This document shows, piece after piece, positions 8,735-15,164 of a stretch of 64,000 bases of DNA. Under the pieces are notes generated by a model. That model saw nothing but the letters and a program-made list of their open reading frames with translations. It did not search any database and was not told where the DNA came from. Source of the stretch: JABWCE01 sp964355045. Its GTDB lineage: Bacteria > Bacteroidota > Bacteroidia > NS11-12g > UBA9320. The position numbers were made by a program, and so were the translations under genes. The stretch lies in the NCBI GenBank assembly GCA_964355045.1, contig CAYHCM010000004.1:1-64000 (forward strand), in the 5' to 3' direction. The first letter of the stretch is position 1. Each line of letters starts with the position of its first letter.

Positions 8735-8806
8735 GGTGTTAGCGGGTTTCGAACCCTGTTTTTCAGATTCACAATCTGACGCATTAACCAATTATGCTAC
8801 TAACAC
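8735..8806 (-). tRNA. tRNA-His(GUG), no encoded G-1
   Basis: The acceptor is GTGTTAG/CTAACAC, the D arm is the canonical GCAT/ATGC, and anticodon stem TCAGA/TCTGA holds loop TTGTGAA (anticodon GUG). The base at position -1 is U rather than the G expected for bacterial tRNA-His, and the T arm appears one base short (GGG/CCC plus mismatches). The bases CCA follow the acceptor stem directly, which may be coincidental. Confidence 0.87.
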
Positions 8807-8808
8807 AG

Positions 8809-8879
8809 TTACCCCCCGTGGATTCGAACCACAACCTATTCGTTCAAAGCGACTTGCCCTGCCATTAGGCTAAGGGGTA
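8809..8879 (-). tRNA. tRNA-Gln(UUG)
   Basis: The acceptor is TACCCCT/GGGGGTA, with the U1-A72 pair typical of tRNA-Gln, and the discriminator is A. The D arm GCCT/GGGC and T arm TGTGG/CCACG are well formed. The anticodon stem AGTCG/CGAAT has one mismatch around loop CTTTGAA (anticodon UUG). It is the most canonical member of the array. Confidence 0.9.
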
Positions 8880-8887
8880 AAATATAG

Positions 8888-8962
8888 TCGGGGTAGCCGG
8901 ATTCGAACCAGCGAACCGATGCTTCCAAGGCATCGTTGTGTAGCCATCTGCATAAAACCCCG
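8888..8962 (-). tRNA. tRNA-Pro(UGG), degenerate D arm
   Basis: This is the first tRNA after the attenuator. Acceptor CGGGGTT/TACCCCG starts with the C1-G72 pair usual for tRNA-Pro, with a U-U mismatch at the stem base, and the discriminator is A. Anticodon stem GATGC/GCATC holds loop CTTGGAA (anticodon UGG); the T arm is GCTGG/CCGGC. The D arm around GCAGATGGCTA does not form a normal four-pair stem. Its 5' strand repeats the CGGGGTTT of the upstream terminator's 3' arm. Confidence 0.86.
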
Positions 8963-8968
8963 AAAATG

Positions 8969-8999
8969 AAAAAACCCCGAACATTGCTGAACGGGGTTT
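8969..8999 (-). terminator. Intrinsic terminator/attenuator before the tRNA array
   Basis: On the minus strand an 8-bp stem (AAACCCCG at 8999-8992 with CGGGGTTT at 8979-8972) closes a 12-base loop and runs into six Ts (8974-8969). It lies after the leader ORF and six bases before tRNA-Pro, so it would stop transcription before any tRNA. The position, GC-rich stem and U tract are those of an attenuator rather than a gene-end terminator. Confidence 0.85.
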
Positions 9000-9045
9000 C
9001 TTATAAATATCGTATTAATCTCAATCAGACATAAATTCCCCATTC
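8989..9045 (-). promoter_or_regulatory. Antiterminator helix of the tRNA attenuator
   Basis: The minus-strand segment GAATGGGG (9045-9038, leader codons 18 to 20) can form eight contiguous pairs, one of them G-U, with CCCCGTTC (8996-8989). The latter contains most of the terminator's 5' arm, so the two helices are mutually exclusive. A competing hairpin, TTCGTC with GATGAA, lies around leader codons 12-18 and could sequester part of the antiterminator when no ribosome stalls. This comes from inspection of pairing, not from a folding calculation. Confidence 0.7.
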
Positions 9046-9096
9046 ATCGTTGTGCGGACGAAGTTGTAGGGGCTGATGTATAATTGTAAAATTCAT
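9025..9096 (-). CDS. tRNA-operon leader peptide with nine C-box codons
   Basis: This 23-codon ORF runs from ATG at 9096 to TGA at 9025. Codons 7 to 15 (9078-9052) encode His-Gln-Pro-Leu-Gln-Leu-Arg-Pro-His, and every one of these codons begins with C: both His codons, both Gln codons, CCC and CCG, CUA and CUU, and CGU. These five amino acids are exactly those of the five tRNAs downstream. The ATG lies five bases after a TATATTTG promoter box, so the transcript may be leaderless. The peptide itself probably has no function beyond sensing: a ribosome waiting for scarce C-box tRNAs would leave the antiterminator free and allow tRNA synthesis. Confidence 0.82.
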   Translation of the reverse strand: MNFTIIHQPLQLRPHNDEWGIYV

Positions 9097-9101
9097 GGCT
9101 G

Positions 9102-9109
9102 CAAATATA
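9102..9109 (-). promoter_or_regulatory. -7 promoter box TATATTTG of the tRNA operon
   Basis: An exact TAnnTTTG match lies five bases before the leader ATG. The same spacing is seen at 13603 and 48252, which supports leaderless initiation here. A short inverted repeat (AGGATT/AATCCT, 9113-9128) overlaps the spacer region upstream and could be an operator, though this is weak. Confidence 0.65.
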
Positions 9110-9295
9110 AACAGGATTTTCTAATCCTAAAAACTACCTAAACTCATAATTAAGTCAGGAAAAATGAAAAGAAATGATAAATGAGGATTACTTTCATATT
9201 GAAATGCATGACTACCAATCACCATTTTAACTTTTAACCTAAACCTATTAACCTTTAACCTTTATTCAACTTTAACCTTTATTCAACTTTAACCT

Positions 9296-11566
9296 TCAAA
9301 AATCAACCCCCTCAATTGGCGGCGGTTCATCATCGGGTGGTTTTTCATCATAGCCATATTGATAATTTTCACAATTCATTTCTATGGTCATTTCAATATC
9401 TGGTCTTTTAAAATCGCTTTTCGATAAAACAATGGAAGGATCGTTGTAAATATCGCGCATAAAATAAGCAAAAATGGGCATAGCCATGTGGCCTCCCTGA
9501 CCCAAAGCCGTACTGCGAAAATGAACCTGCCGATCTTCACACCCAACCCATGCACCACTTACCAAATCAGGGGTAACACCAATAAACCAACCATCCGAAT
9601 TGTTCTGTGTTGTTCCTGTTTTGCCAGCTATCGGTATTTCACGCGGAATTCCATAGGTGCTTCTCATTCGGCCTGCTGTACCACCCGCCTGAGTGGTAAG
9701 TTCCATCATTTTACAAAGGGCATAGGCGGTTTGTTTGCGCATAGCCTCCACACGCTTTGGGGCAAATTCTTCCAATACATTTCCATATTTATCCTCAATA
9801 CGGGTAATAAAAATGGGTTCCACAAATTCGCCTTCATTGGCAAAGGTGGAGTAAGCCCCTACCATTTCAAAAACCGAAAGGTCCATAGAACCTAAGCAAA
9901 TAGATGGATAAGGGCGAATTTTTGTTGAATCAATTCCCATTTTTCCTATCAGCTTTCGTACCGAATACGGCGAATTTTCTCCCAATTTTTGCATGAGATG
10001 AGCGGTAACTGTATTTATTGATAATTTTAATCCCTGATAAAGGGTTACGTGAGAGGATTTTATTTTCATGGAATTTTTTGGAGTCCAGGTTCCTCCTTCA
10101 GGCATTCTAAATGTTACAGGTGCTGTAGGTGCTATATAACAAGGCGACAAATCGTTGTCAATAGCAAGGGCATATACAAAGGGTTTAAACGTGGACCCAA
10201 CCTGCCGGTTAGAGTTTGGATTAACATGATCGTATTGAAAATTTTTAAAATTATTTCCACCTACCCAAGCTTTAATTTCGCCGGTATGCGGATCCATGCT
10301 CATAAAACCGGTGTGCAAAAGTGATTTATAATATTTTAAAGAATCAACGGTACTCATCATGGTATCCCTGTCGCCACGCCATGAAAAAATAGTCATCGGT
10401 ACTTTTTTTCGCATGTAGTACATAATTGAGTCCGTGTTTTTCCCAAATCTTTCAGCTAATTCACGATACTTTTCGGTTTTCTTCAAATTTTTCCAAAGGT
10501 AATCAGGGTCTTCTTTCCAACTTTCCTTTTCCAGCCGCCATGGGTTTTGACCTTTCCATTCAGCAAAAAATTCTTTTTGTAAAGCAGCCATCTGTTTTTC
10601 AACAGCTTTTTCGGCATAGCGCTGCATTTTGCTGTTAATGGTAGTATAAATTTTAAGGCCGTCACGGTATATATTCAAGTTTCGCGATTTGCACCATTCG
10701 GTTAAATATTCACGAACATAATCTCTGAAATAAGGCGCTATTCCTTCGTTTTGGTTTTGAACGGAAATTTTAAGATTCAAGGGTTTTTCTTTAGCTTTTT
10801 CAAATTCGCTATCAGTCATAAAATCGTATTTATGCATTTGCGTTAATACAATATTTCTGCGTTTTATGGATCGTTCCGGATTCCGCACTGGGTTATACAT
10901 GGTAGGCCCTTTGAGCATTCCCACCAACATGGCTGATTCTTCAACAAGTAGTTTTTTGGGCGCTTTGCTAAAAAATGTTTTGGCCGCTGATTTTATTCCA
11001 AACGAATTGCCGCCAAATGGAACGGTATTGAAATAAAGCATTATAATTTCATCCTTGGTATAGCGTTTTTCCAACTCTACTGCAATAATCATTTCTTTGA
11101 GTTTTTGTAATATCCGGGCTGGTAAAAAGGTGCTTCGGCTATGAAAGAGATTTTTGGCCAATTGCTGTGAAATGGTACTTGCTCCGCCATCTTTACCCAA
11201 AAAAATTACGGCTCTTGAAAGTGCTTTTATGTCAATTCCTGAATGTTTATAAAATCGAATATCTTCAGTAGCAATCAGGGCATTTATAAGATTTAAAGGC
11301 AATTCTTTGAAATCGCAATTGGCACGGTTTTCATAATAATATTTACCCATCAATATATTATCGGCGCTGTAAACTTCAGAAGCCAAACTGGTTTTGGGGT
11401 TCTCCAATTCATCTATATCAGGCATCTTTCCAAACAAACCTACCCTGACTAAAATTAAAAAAACAATAAAGCCAATCATTCCAAAGAAAAAATAAAGCCA
11501 AAGTTTTTTGGTAATGGCCTTGTAGTTTTTGGGGTTGGAAAGTGATTTTTTATATTCCTTAAACAT
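9296..11566 (-). CDS. mrcA: Penicillin-binding protein 1A, bifunctional
   Basis: This is a class A PBP that polymerises and cross-links peptidoglycan at the outer face of the inner membrane. A membrane anchor spans about residues 22-44. The GT51 glycosyltransferase domain has catalytic Glu101 in EDIRFYKHSGID and GGASTISQQLAKN (127-139). The transpeptidase domain has S458-T-F-K461, S516-I-N518 and K649-T-G-T652. All catalytic motifs are intact and 756 residues is normal. The C-terminus is Pro/Asp-rich. It is transcribed on its own, with a TAGGTTTG box upstream. The 186 bases between this gene and the tRNA-operon promoter hold only AT-rich sequence with short repeats of the ACCTTTATTCAACTTTA kind. 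Confidence 0.96.
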   Translation of the reverse strand: MFKEYKKSLSNPKNYKAITKKLWLYFFFGMIGFIVFLILVRVGLFGKMPDIDELENPKTSLASEVYSADNILMGKYYYENRANCDFKELPLNLINALIATEDIRFYKHSGIDIKALSRAVIFLGKDGGASTISQQLAKNLFHSRSTFLPARILQKLKEMIIAVELEKRYTKDEIIMLYFNTVPFGGNSFGIKSAAKTFFSKAPKKLLVEESAMLVGMLKGPTMYNPVRNPERSIKRRNIVLTQMHKYDFMTDSEFEKAKEKPLNLKISVQNQNEGIAPYFRDYVREYLTEWCKSRNLNIYRDGLKIYTTINSKMQRYAEKAVEKQMAALQKEFFAEWKGQNPWRLEKESWKEDPDYLWKNLKKTEKYRELAERFGKNTDSIMYYMRKKVPMTIFSWRGDRDTMMSTVDSLKYYKSLLHTGFMSMDPHTGEIKAWVGGNNFKNFQYDHVNPNSNRQVGSTFKPFVYALAIDNDLSPCYIAPTAPVTFRMPEGGTWTPKNSMKIKSSHVTLYQGLKLSINTVTAHLMQKLGENSPYSVRKLIGKMGIDSTKIRPYPSICLGSMDLSVFEMVGAYSTFANEGEFVEPIFITRIEDKYGNVLEEFAPKRVEAMRKQTAYALCKMMELTTQAGGTAGRMRSTYGIPREIPIAGKTGTTQNNSDGWFIGVTPDLVSGAWVGCEDRQVHFRSTALGQGGHMAMPIFAYFMRDIYNDPSIVLSKSDFKRPDIEMTIEMNCENYQYGYDEKPPDDEPPPIEGVDF

Positions 11567-11585
11567 ATAAGATTATTTGGAAATG

Positions 11586-11593
11586 CAAACCTA
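11586..11593 (-). promoter_or_regulatory. -7 promoter box TAGGTTTG for PBP1A
   Basis: This minus-strand TAnnTTTG match lies 19 bases upstream of the PBP1A ATG at 11566. The bases beyond it (11640-11755) are low-complexity, with several copies of CCAACCAATCAC-like words and no gene. Confidence 0.5.
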
Positions 11594-11755
11594 CATCATT
11601 TTTGTTCTATGTGCTATGTGTTATGTTCTATGTTGCTTCGCAATGTTCAAATATTTATACATTCCACCATTGCAACCAATCCAACCAATCACCAATCCAA
11701 CCAATCACAATTCCAACCAATCACTATTTTAACCACTCACTATTTTAACCAAACA

Positions 11756-12721
11756 TCAATCCTCTCTTCTCCCAATCATTATTCCTTTTTCAAAAAGTTT
11801 TTGTAAAAAATTCTTTTCATCTTGCTCTTCGTTTTTAGGCGCTTCCTTAATATTGGAAAGATCGGGTTGGCCTGCATCAACCCATGCTGTGAACCATAAT
11901 GAACCTATCAAATCAATAGAAGCCTGTGATCTTCGTTCCACCATTCCATTTAATAATTGGTGATAATAAGCGCAAAAAGTTTCGTTATAAATTTTTGAAA
12001 CCGCTCGGCCTTTGGCTTGCAAAACATATTTATCCGGATACTTTTCGGAAGCCATTTTTTCAAAAAGTAAAACGCTATCTAGGGCTGCAAAACTTTGTGA
12101 AAAACGCTGCCATATTAAAGTGTTCAAATCAGAAATATATTTGGCCCTGCCTGTTAAAAAATCGTAGTCAATACTAAATAATTCAAAAAGTCGTGATTCC
12201 CAAAGGCTGTGAATTCCTTCTTGCCCAGTAAGTTGCCCGTTATAATTTTGCGTAGCATGAAGCGGCACGTGCAAATCGGCGGCATAATGCCCTAAATCGG
12301 CACTGAGCTTTAAAATTAATTTAAGATTTTTTTCTTCAAAGGCTTTGGTCAGTTGGTATTTTATTAATTGCAAATGCCACGTAACAATACCATAGGCATG
12401 AAGTGTATCTTTTCCATATTTTAAAATGGCATCATCCCAATGATAAGGTATAGTATCAATAGGAACTGATTTTTCATAATGGTCGGCATCCAGATAATGT
12501 TTGCATGCCTCGTCTGCAAAGGCATAGCGGCGCTTATCAGCATTTACCGCATTTTCGGTTATTTCAGTAATATGGAGTTTGTAAAATTTAAATAATTCGG
12601 GGGGCAATGTAAAAACTGCAGCATTATTCAATTGCTTATGGGCTGTAAATCCCCAGGCCGCCAATTTCATTGGCAGAAATAACAAAAAACAAATAATAAA
12701 AAACAAAATGCGCTTATTCAT
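11756..12721 (-). CDS. Zinc-dependent phospholipase C/S1-P1 nuclease-like protein
   Basis: This secreted protein resembles the zinc-dependent phospholipase C / P1 nuclease fold common in Bacteroidetes. The start chosen is ATG 12721, which gives a clean signal peptide (MNKRILFFIICFLLFLPMKLAAW) and mature Trp-Gly at the N-terminus, as expected for this fold where the N-terminal Trp binds zinc. His and Asp residues fit the metal cluster: TAHKQLN, HYLDADHY, and DLGHYAADLHVPLHATQN. Upstream in-frame residues belong to the overlapping rhomboid gene. The 8-base overlap with rhomboid indicates translational coupling. Substrate (lipid or nucleic acid) is not determined. Length is 321 residues. Confidence 0.82.
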   Translation of the reverse strand: MNKRILFFIICFLLFLPMKLAAWGFTAHKQLNNAAVFTLPPELFKFYKLHITEITENAVNADKRRYAFADEACKHYLDADHYEKSVPIDTIPYHWDDAILKYGKDTLHAYGIVTWHLQLIKYQLTKAFEEKNLKLILKLSADLGHYAADLHVPLHATQNYNGQLTGQEGIHSLWESRLFELFSIDYDFLTGRAKYISDLNTLIWQRFSQSFAALDSVLLFEKMASEKYPDKYVLQAKGRAVSKIYNETFCAYYHQLLNGMVERRSQASIDLIGSLWFTAWVDAGQPDLSNIKEAPKNEEQDEKNFLQKLFEKGIMIGRRED

Positions 12722-13475
12722 CATCTTTTTCCCAAGGGTTGGCATTTTTTGGAACATAGCGATATCTAATTGCAGGTTCTTCGTTTGGTATTGGTTCTTC
12801 TTTTTCTTCTGTATTTTCAATAAGGCCTTCATCACCCAGCCAGTAAGGAAATTCATCCGAAACATCGTCATCGTCGGCAATTTCCTCTATGGGTTTTTGT
12901 GGCCCTTTTTTTAATAATAAAAAAGCCATAATGGTTCCAAATATAGCTCCGCCCAAATGGCCTTCCCAAGAAATATTTTCTTTCATTAATTCAACATAAT
13001 CGGGAAAAAGCCCCCAAACCAAACTGCCATATAAAAATATCATTAATAACGCTACGGCAGCTAAATGCCTGTGGCCGCGGATGATACCCGAAACCAAAAG
13101 AAAAAACACCAATCCATACACCAAACCGCTGGCTCCAATATGAATAGTTCCTTCCTGACCCACAAGCCATAAAAATAATCCACCAAATATCCAAACTACT
13201 ACCCCAATGAGCCATGTCCAGTTTTTAAAATAATAAAATAAAAAACTTCCGGCTACCAATAAGGGGATTGAATTGCTGAACAAATGCTCAAAGTTTTCAT
13301 GCAAAAATGGCATCATAATAATTCCAATCAATCCTTTGGTTTCATGTGGTATTAAACCAAATTGTTCCAAATGCCAATGAAAATCAATATTAAAAAGGTA
13401 TGTAACCCACATGGCCATTACCAGTATTACAGGGTAAACAGCACTATCAAACATTGACCAAAGCAAGCGAATCAT
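12714..13475 (-). CDS. Rhomboid-family intramembrane serine protease
   Basis: Rhomboids cut membrane proteins inside the bilayer using a Ser-His dyad. Here the dyad is Ser116 in GASGLVYG and His173 in WEGHLGGAIFG, with the oxyanion-side Asn68 in EHLFSNS. About six membrane helices are visible, followed by an acidic cytoplasmic tail (about 195-253) rich in Asp, Glu and Pro that is unusual in its charge. At 253 residues the core is complete. It is the upstream gene of a pair with the phospholipase-C-like gene, overlapping by eight bases. The natural substrate is unknown. Confidence 0.93.
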   Translation of the reverse strand: MIRLLWSMFDSAVYPVILVMAMWVTYLFNIDFHWHLEQFGLIPHETKGLIGIIMMPFLHENFEHLFSNSIPLLVAGSFLFYYFKNWTWLIGVVVWIFGGLFLWLVGQEGTIHIGASGLVYGLVFFLLVSGIIRGHRHLAAVALLMIFLYGSLVWGLFPDYVELMKENISWEGHLGGAIFGTIMAFLLLKKGPQKPIEEIADDDDVSDEFPYWLGDEGLIENTEEKEEPIPNEEPAIRYRYVPKNANPWEKDDE

Positions 13476-13602
13476 TTTCCGAAAGTAATAAAATTAATTA
13501 AGAGAATTACAAATTATGAACCACTGAATTTTAAAATTCCAAAAATCATCCGCCTTAGGGGGACCAAATTTCAAATTTCTACTTTCAAATTTCCATTTTC
13601 CT

Positions 13603-13610
13603 TAACTTTG
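13603..13610 (+). promoter_or_regulatory. -7 box TAACTTTG five bases before an ATG
   Basis: The TAnnTTTG match is followed after exactly five bases by the ATG at 13616, so the transcript is probably leaderless or nearly so. The same geometry occurs at the tRNA leader and at 48252. Confidence 0.55.
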
Positions 13611-13615
13611 CCCCA

Positions 13616-14017
13616 ATGCTCAAAGACATACAGCCTGAAGAAGTAAAGAACATTGGAATAGCTGTGGTAAAAGAATCATCCGTTGAAAACGATTGGAAAG
13701 TGTATTTGGTAAACCTGAGCGATCACAGGTTAGAAAATGTAATAATAAACTCTACCGGATTTGGAGTGGATGGCGATGAACAGTCCATTCATACAGCTAC
13801 ATTTCGTCATTACATTGAATCGGTAAAACCCAGATGTGCCATAGCTTTTGAAACTATTGTGGAAGAAATATTTCATCTGAGCAATCGGTTTTGGTTGAGT
13901 TATTATAATGATAAAAAAATATTTGACCGCAAGTATGAATTTGTTCCGGGAAGTATTTCGGAAGAGTTTTTTGTATCAGTTCCGTTTACAGGAAAAAGTG
14001 GAGTAATGATAATTTGA
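13616..14017 (+). CDS. Conserved hypothetical Bacteroidetes protein
   Basis: This is a 133-residue soluble protein without signal or membrane segments. It appears beta-rich with a conserved-looking start (DIQPEEVKNIGIAVVKE) and central VYLVNLSDHRLENVIINSTGFG. I recall similar uncharacterised proteins in Bacteroidetes but no function. It has its own promoter box and lies 34 bases before the YARHG-domain gene. Confidence 0.7.
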   Translation: MLKDIQPEEVKNIGIAVVKESSVENDWKVYLVNLSDHRLENVIINSTGFGVDGDEQSIHTATFRHYIESVKPRCAIAFETIVEEIFHLSNRFWLSYYNDKKIFDRKYEFVPGSISEEFFVSVPFTGKSGVMII

Positions 14018-14051
14018 TTTTCAGGGTTAGATTTGTTAAAAATATTTTTTA

Positions 14052-15158
14052 ATGAAAAAACAAATTTTTGTAATCCTAACTATTTTTATTTTCCGGATTT
14101 CATTTGCAAATGATGGTGCTTATTTCACATCAGGCAATCATTTAATCCCGATGTATGAAACGAGTATTTCATGTAAAAAGGAAATATTATCAATTAAAAG
14201 GATTGAAAATAATTATGTAAAAATTACAGTTTATTATGAATTCTTTAATCCCGGAGAAGGAAAAACGGTAGAGGTTGGTTTTGAGGCTGCATCACCAACT
14301 GGCGATGTAAATGGAATGCCAAAAAATGGTAAACATCCATACATTTATGACTTTACAGTAAATTTAAATAATAAAATACTCCCTTATAAAGTTGCGGTAG
14401 TTAAGGATAGCATCTATTATAAAGACGGAAATTTTATTGAAAAAGACCTTGATGAAAACGATGATGGAAACTATGTTAACTTTAATTATGTCTATCATTT
14501 TAGTGCTCATTTTATAAAAGGTATAAATATTATTACCCACACTTATACCTTCGACTTAGCCGGAGGGCTTGATATTTATTACTATTTAGACTATGTCCTT
14601 ACCGCTGCTAATCGTTGGTCGAATAAACAAATTGATGATTTTACATTGCTTATTGATATGGGGAATTTTGAAGATTTTCATATCAGTAAAACTTTCTTCA
14701 AGGAGAATAATGAATGGAAACTGCTTGGAATGGGGAAAATTAAGAATTCGAACGATTCAACTTATATTACCAGAGGAAAATCATCGGCAAGATTTATAAT
14801 TAAGGATGGTTTTATTATGTTTCAAAAAATGAACTTTAGGCCAAAAGGTGAATTGTATTTATATTCTGACAATCCTCTTTCCTTTGTTGAGGCTAATCAA
14901 AAATTTGATTATAAGGAATATTTAACTCCATTTTCAATTGAAATGAGCACTGTAATTCTCAAAGCCAAAGACGAAACTTCCCTCAAAATCCTTCGCAATC
15001 TCCCTTACGCCCGGAGGGGTTATATTTTTATATCTCCCGAAATTCAGAAATATTATGAAAGCATGGATTGGTATATTGCTGACCCCAATTATGAAGCTGA
15101 GCTTGATAAACTAACGGTGGAAGAATTGGAATGGTTGAAGAAAATTGGTTTAGAATAG
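14052..15158 (+). CDS. Secreted protein with DUF4424-like region and YARHG domain
   Basis: A signal peptide (MKKQIFVILTIFIFRISFA) leads into a region starting NDGAYFTSGNHLIPM that resembles DUF4424-type extracytoplasmic domains, with many beta strands. The C-terminal 45 residues contain YARRGYIFISPEIQKYYES followed by a WY motif, which matches the YARHG domain, a small extracellular module of unclear role. The protein is therefore likely periplasmic or surface-exposed. Length is 368 residues. It converges with lpxB, leaving only six bases between the stop codons. Confidence 0.72.
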   Translation: MKKQIFVILTIFIFRISFANDGAYFTSGNHLIPMYETSISCKKEILSIKRIENNYVKITVYYEFFNPGEGKTVEVGFEAASPTGDVNGMPKNGKHPYIYDFTVNLNNKILPYKVAVVKDSIYYKDGNFIEKDLDENDDGNYVNFNYVYHFSAHFIKGINIITHTYTFDLAGGLDIYYYLDYVLTAANRWSNKQIDDFTLLIDMGNFEDFHISKTFFKENNEWKLLGMGKIKNSNDSTYITRGKSSARFIIKDGFIMFQKMNFRPKGELYLYSDNPLSFVEANQKFDYKEYLTPFSIEMSTVILKAKDETSLKILRNLPYARRGYIFISPEIQKYYESMDWYIADPNYEAELDKLTVEELEWLKKIGLE

Positions 15159-15164
15159 TAAGAG

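Noticed and set aside
8969..8999. Hairpin as a simple end-of-gene terminator
   Set aside because: No gene other than the short leader ORF lies upstream on the minus strand before PBP1A, which ends at 9296 and is separated by the tRNA-operon promoter; on the plus strand it lacks a T tract.
11609..11806. Plus-strand 65-residue ORF
   Set aside because: It is built from low-complexity CCAACCAATC repeats and overlaps the end of the phospholipase-C-like gene.
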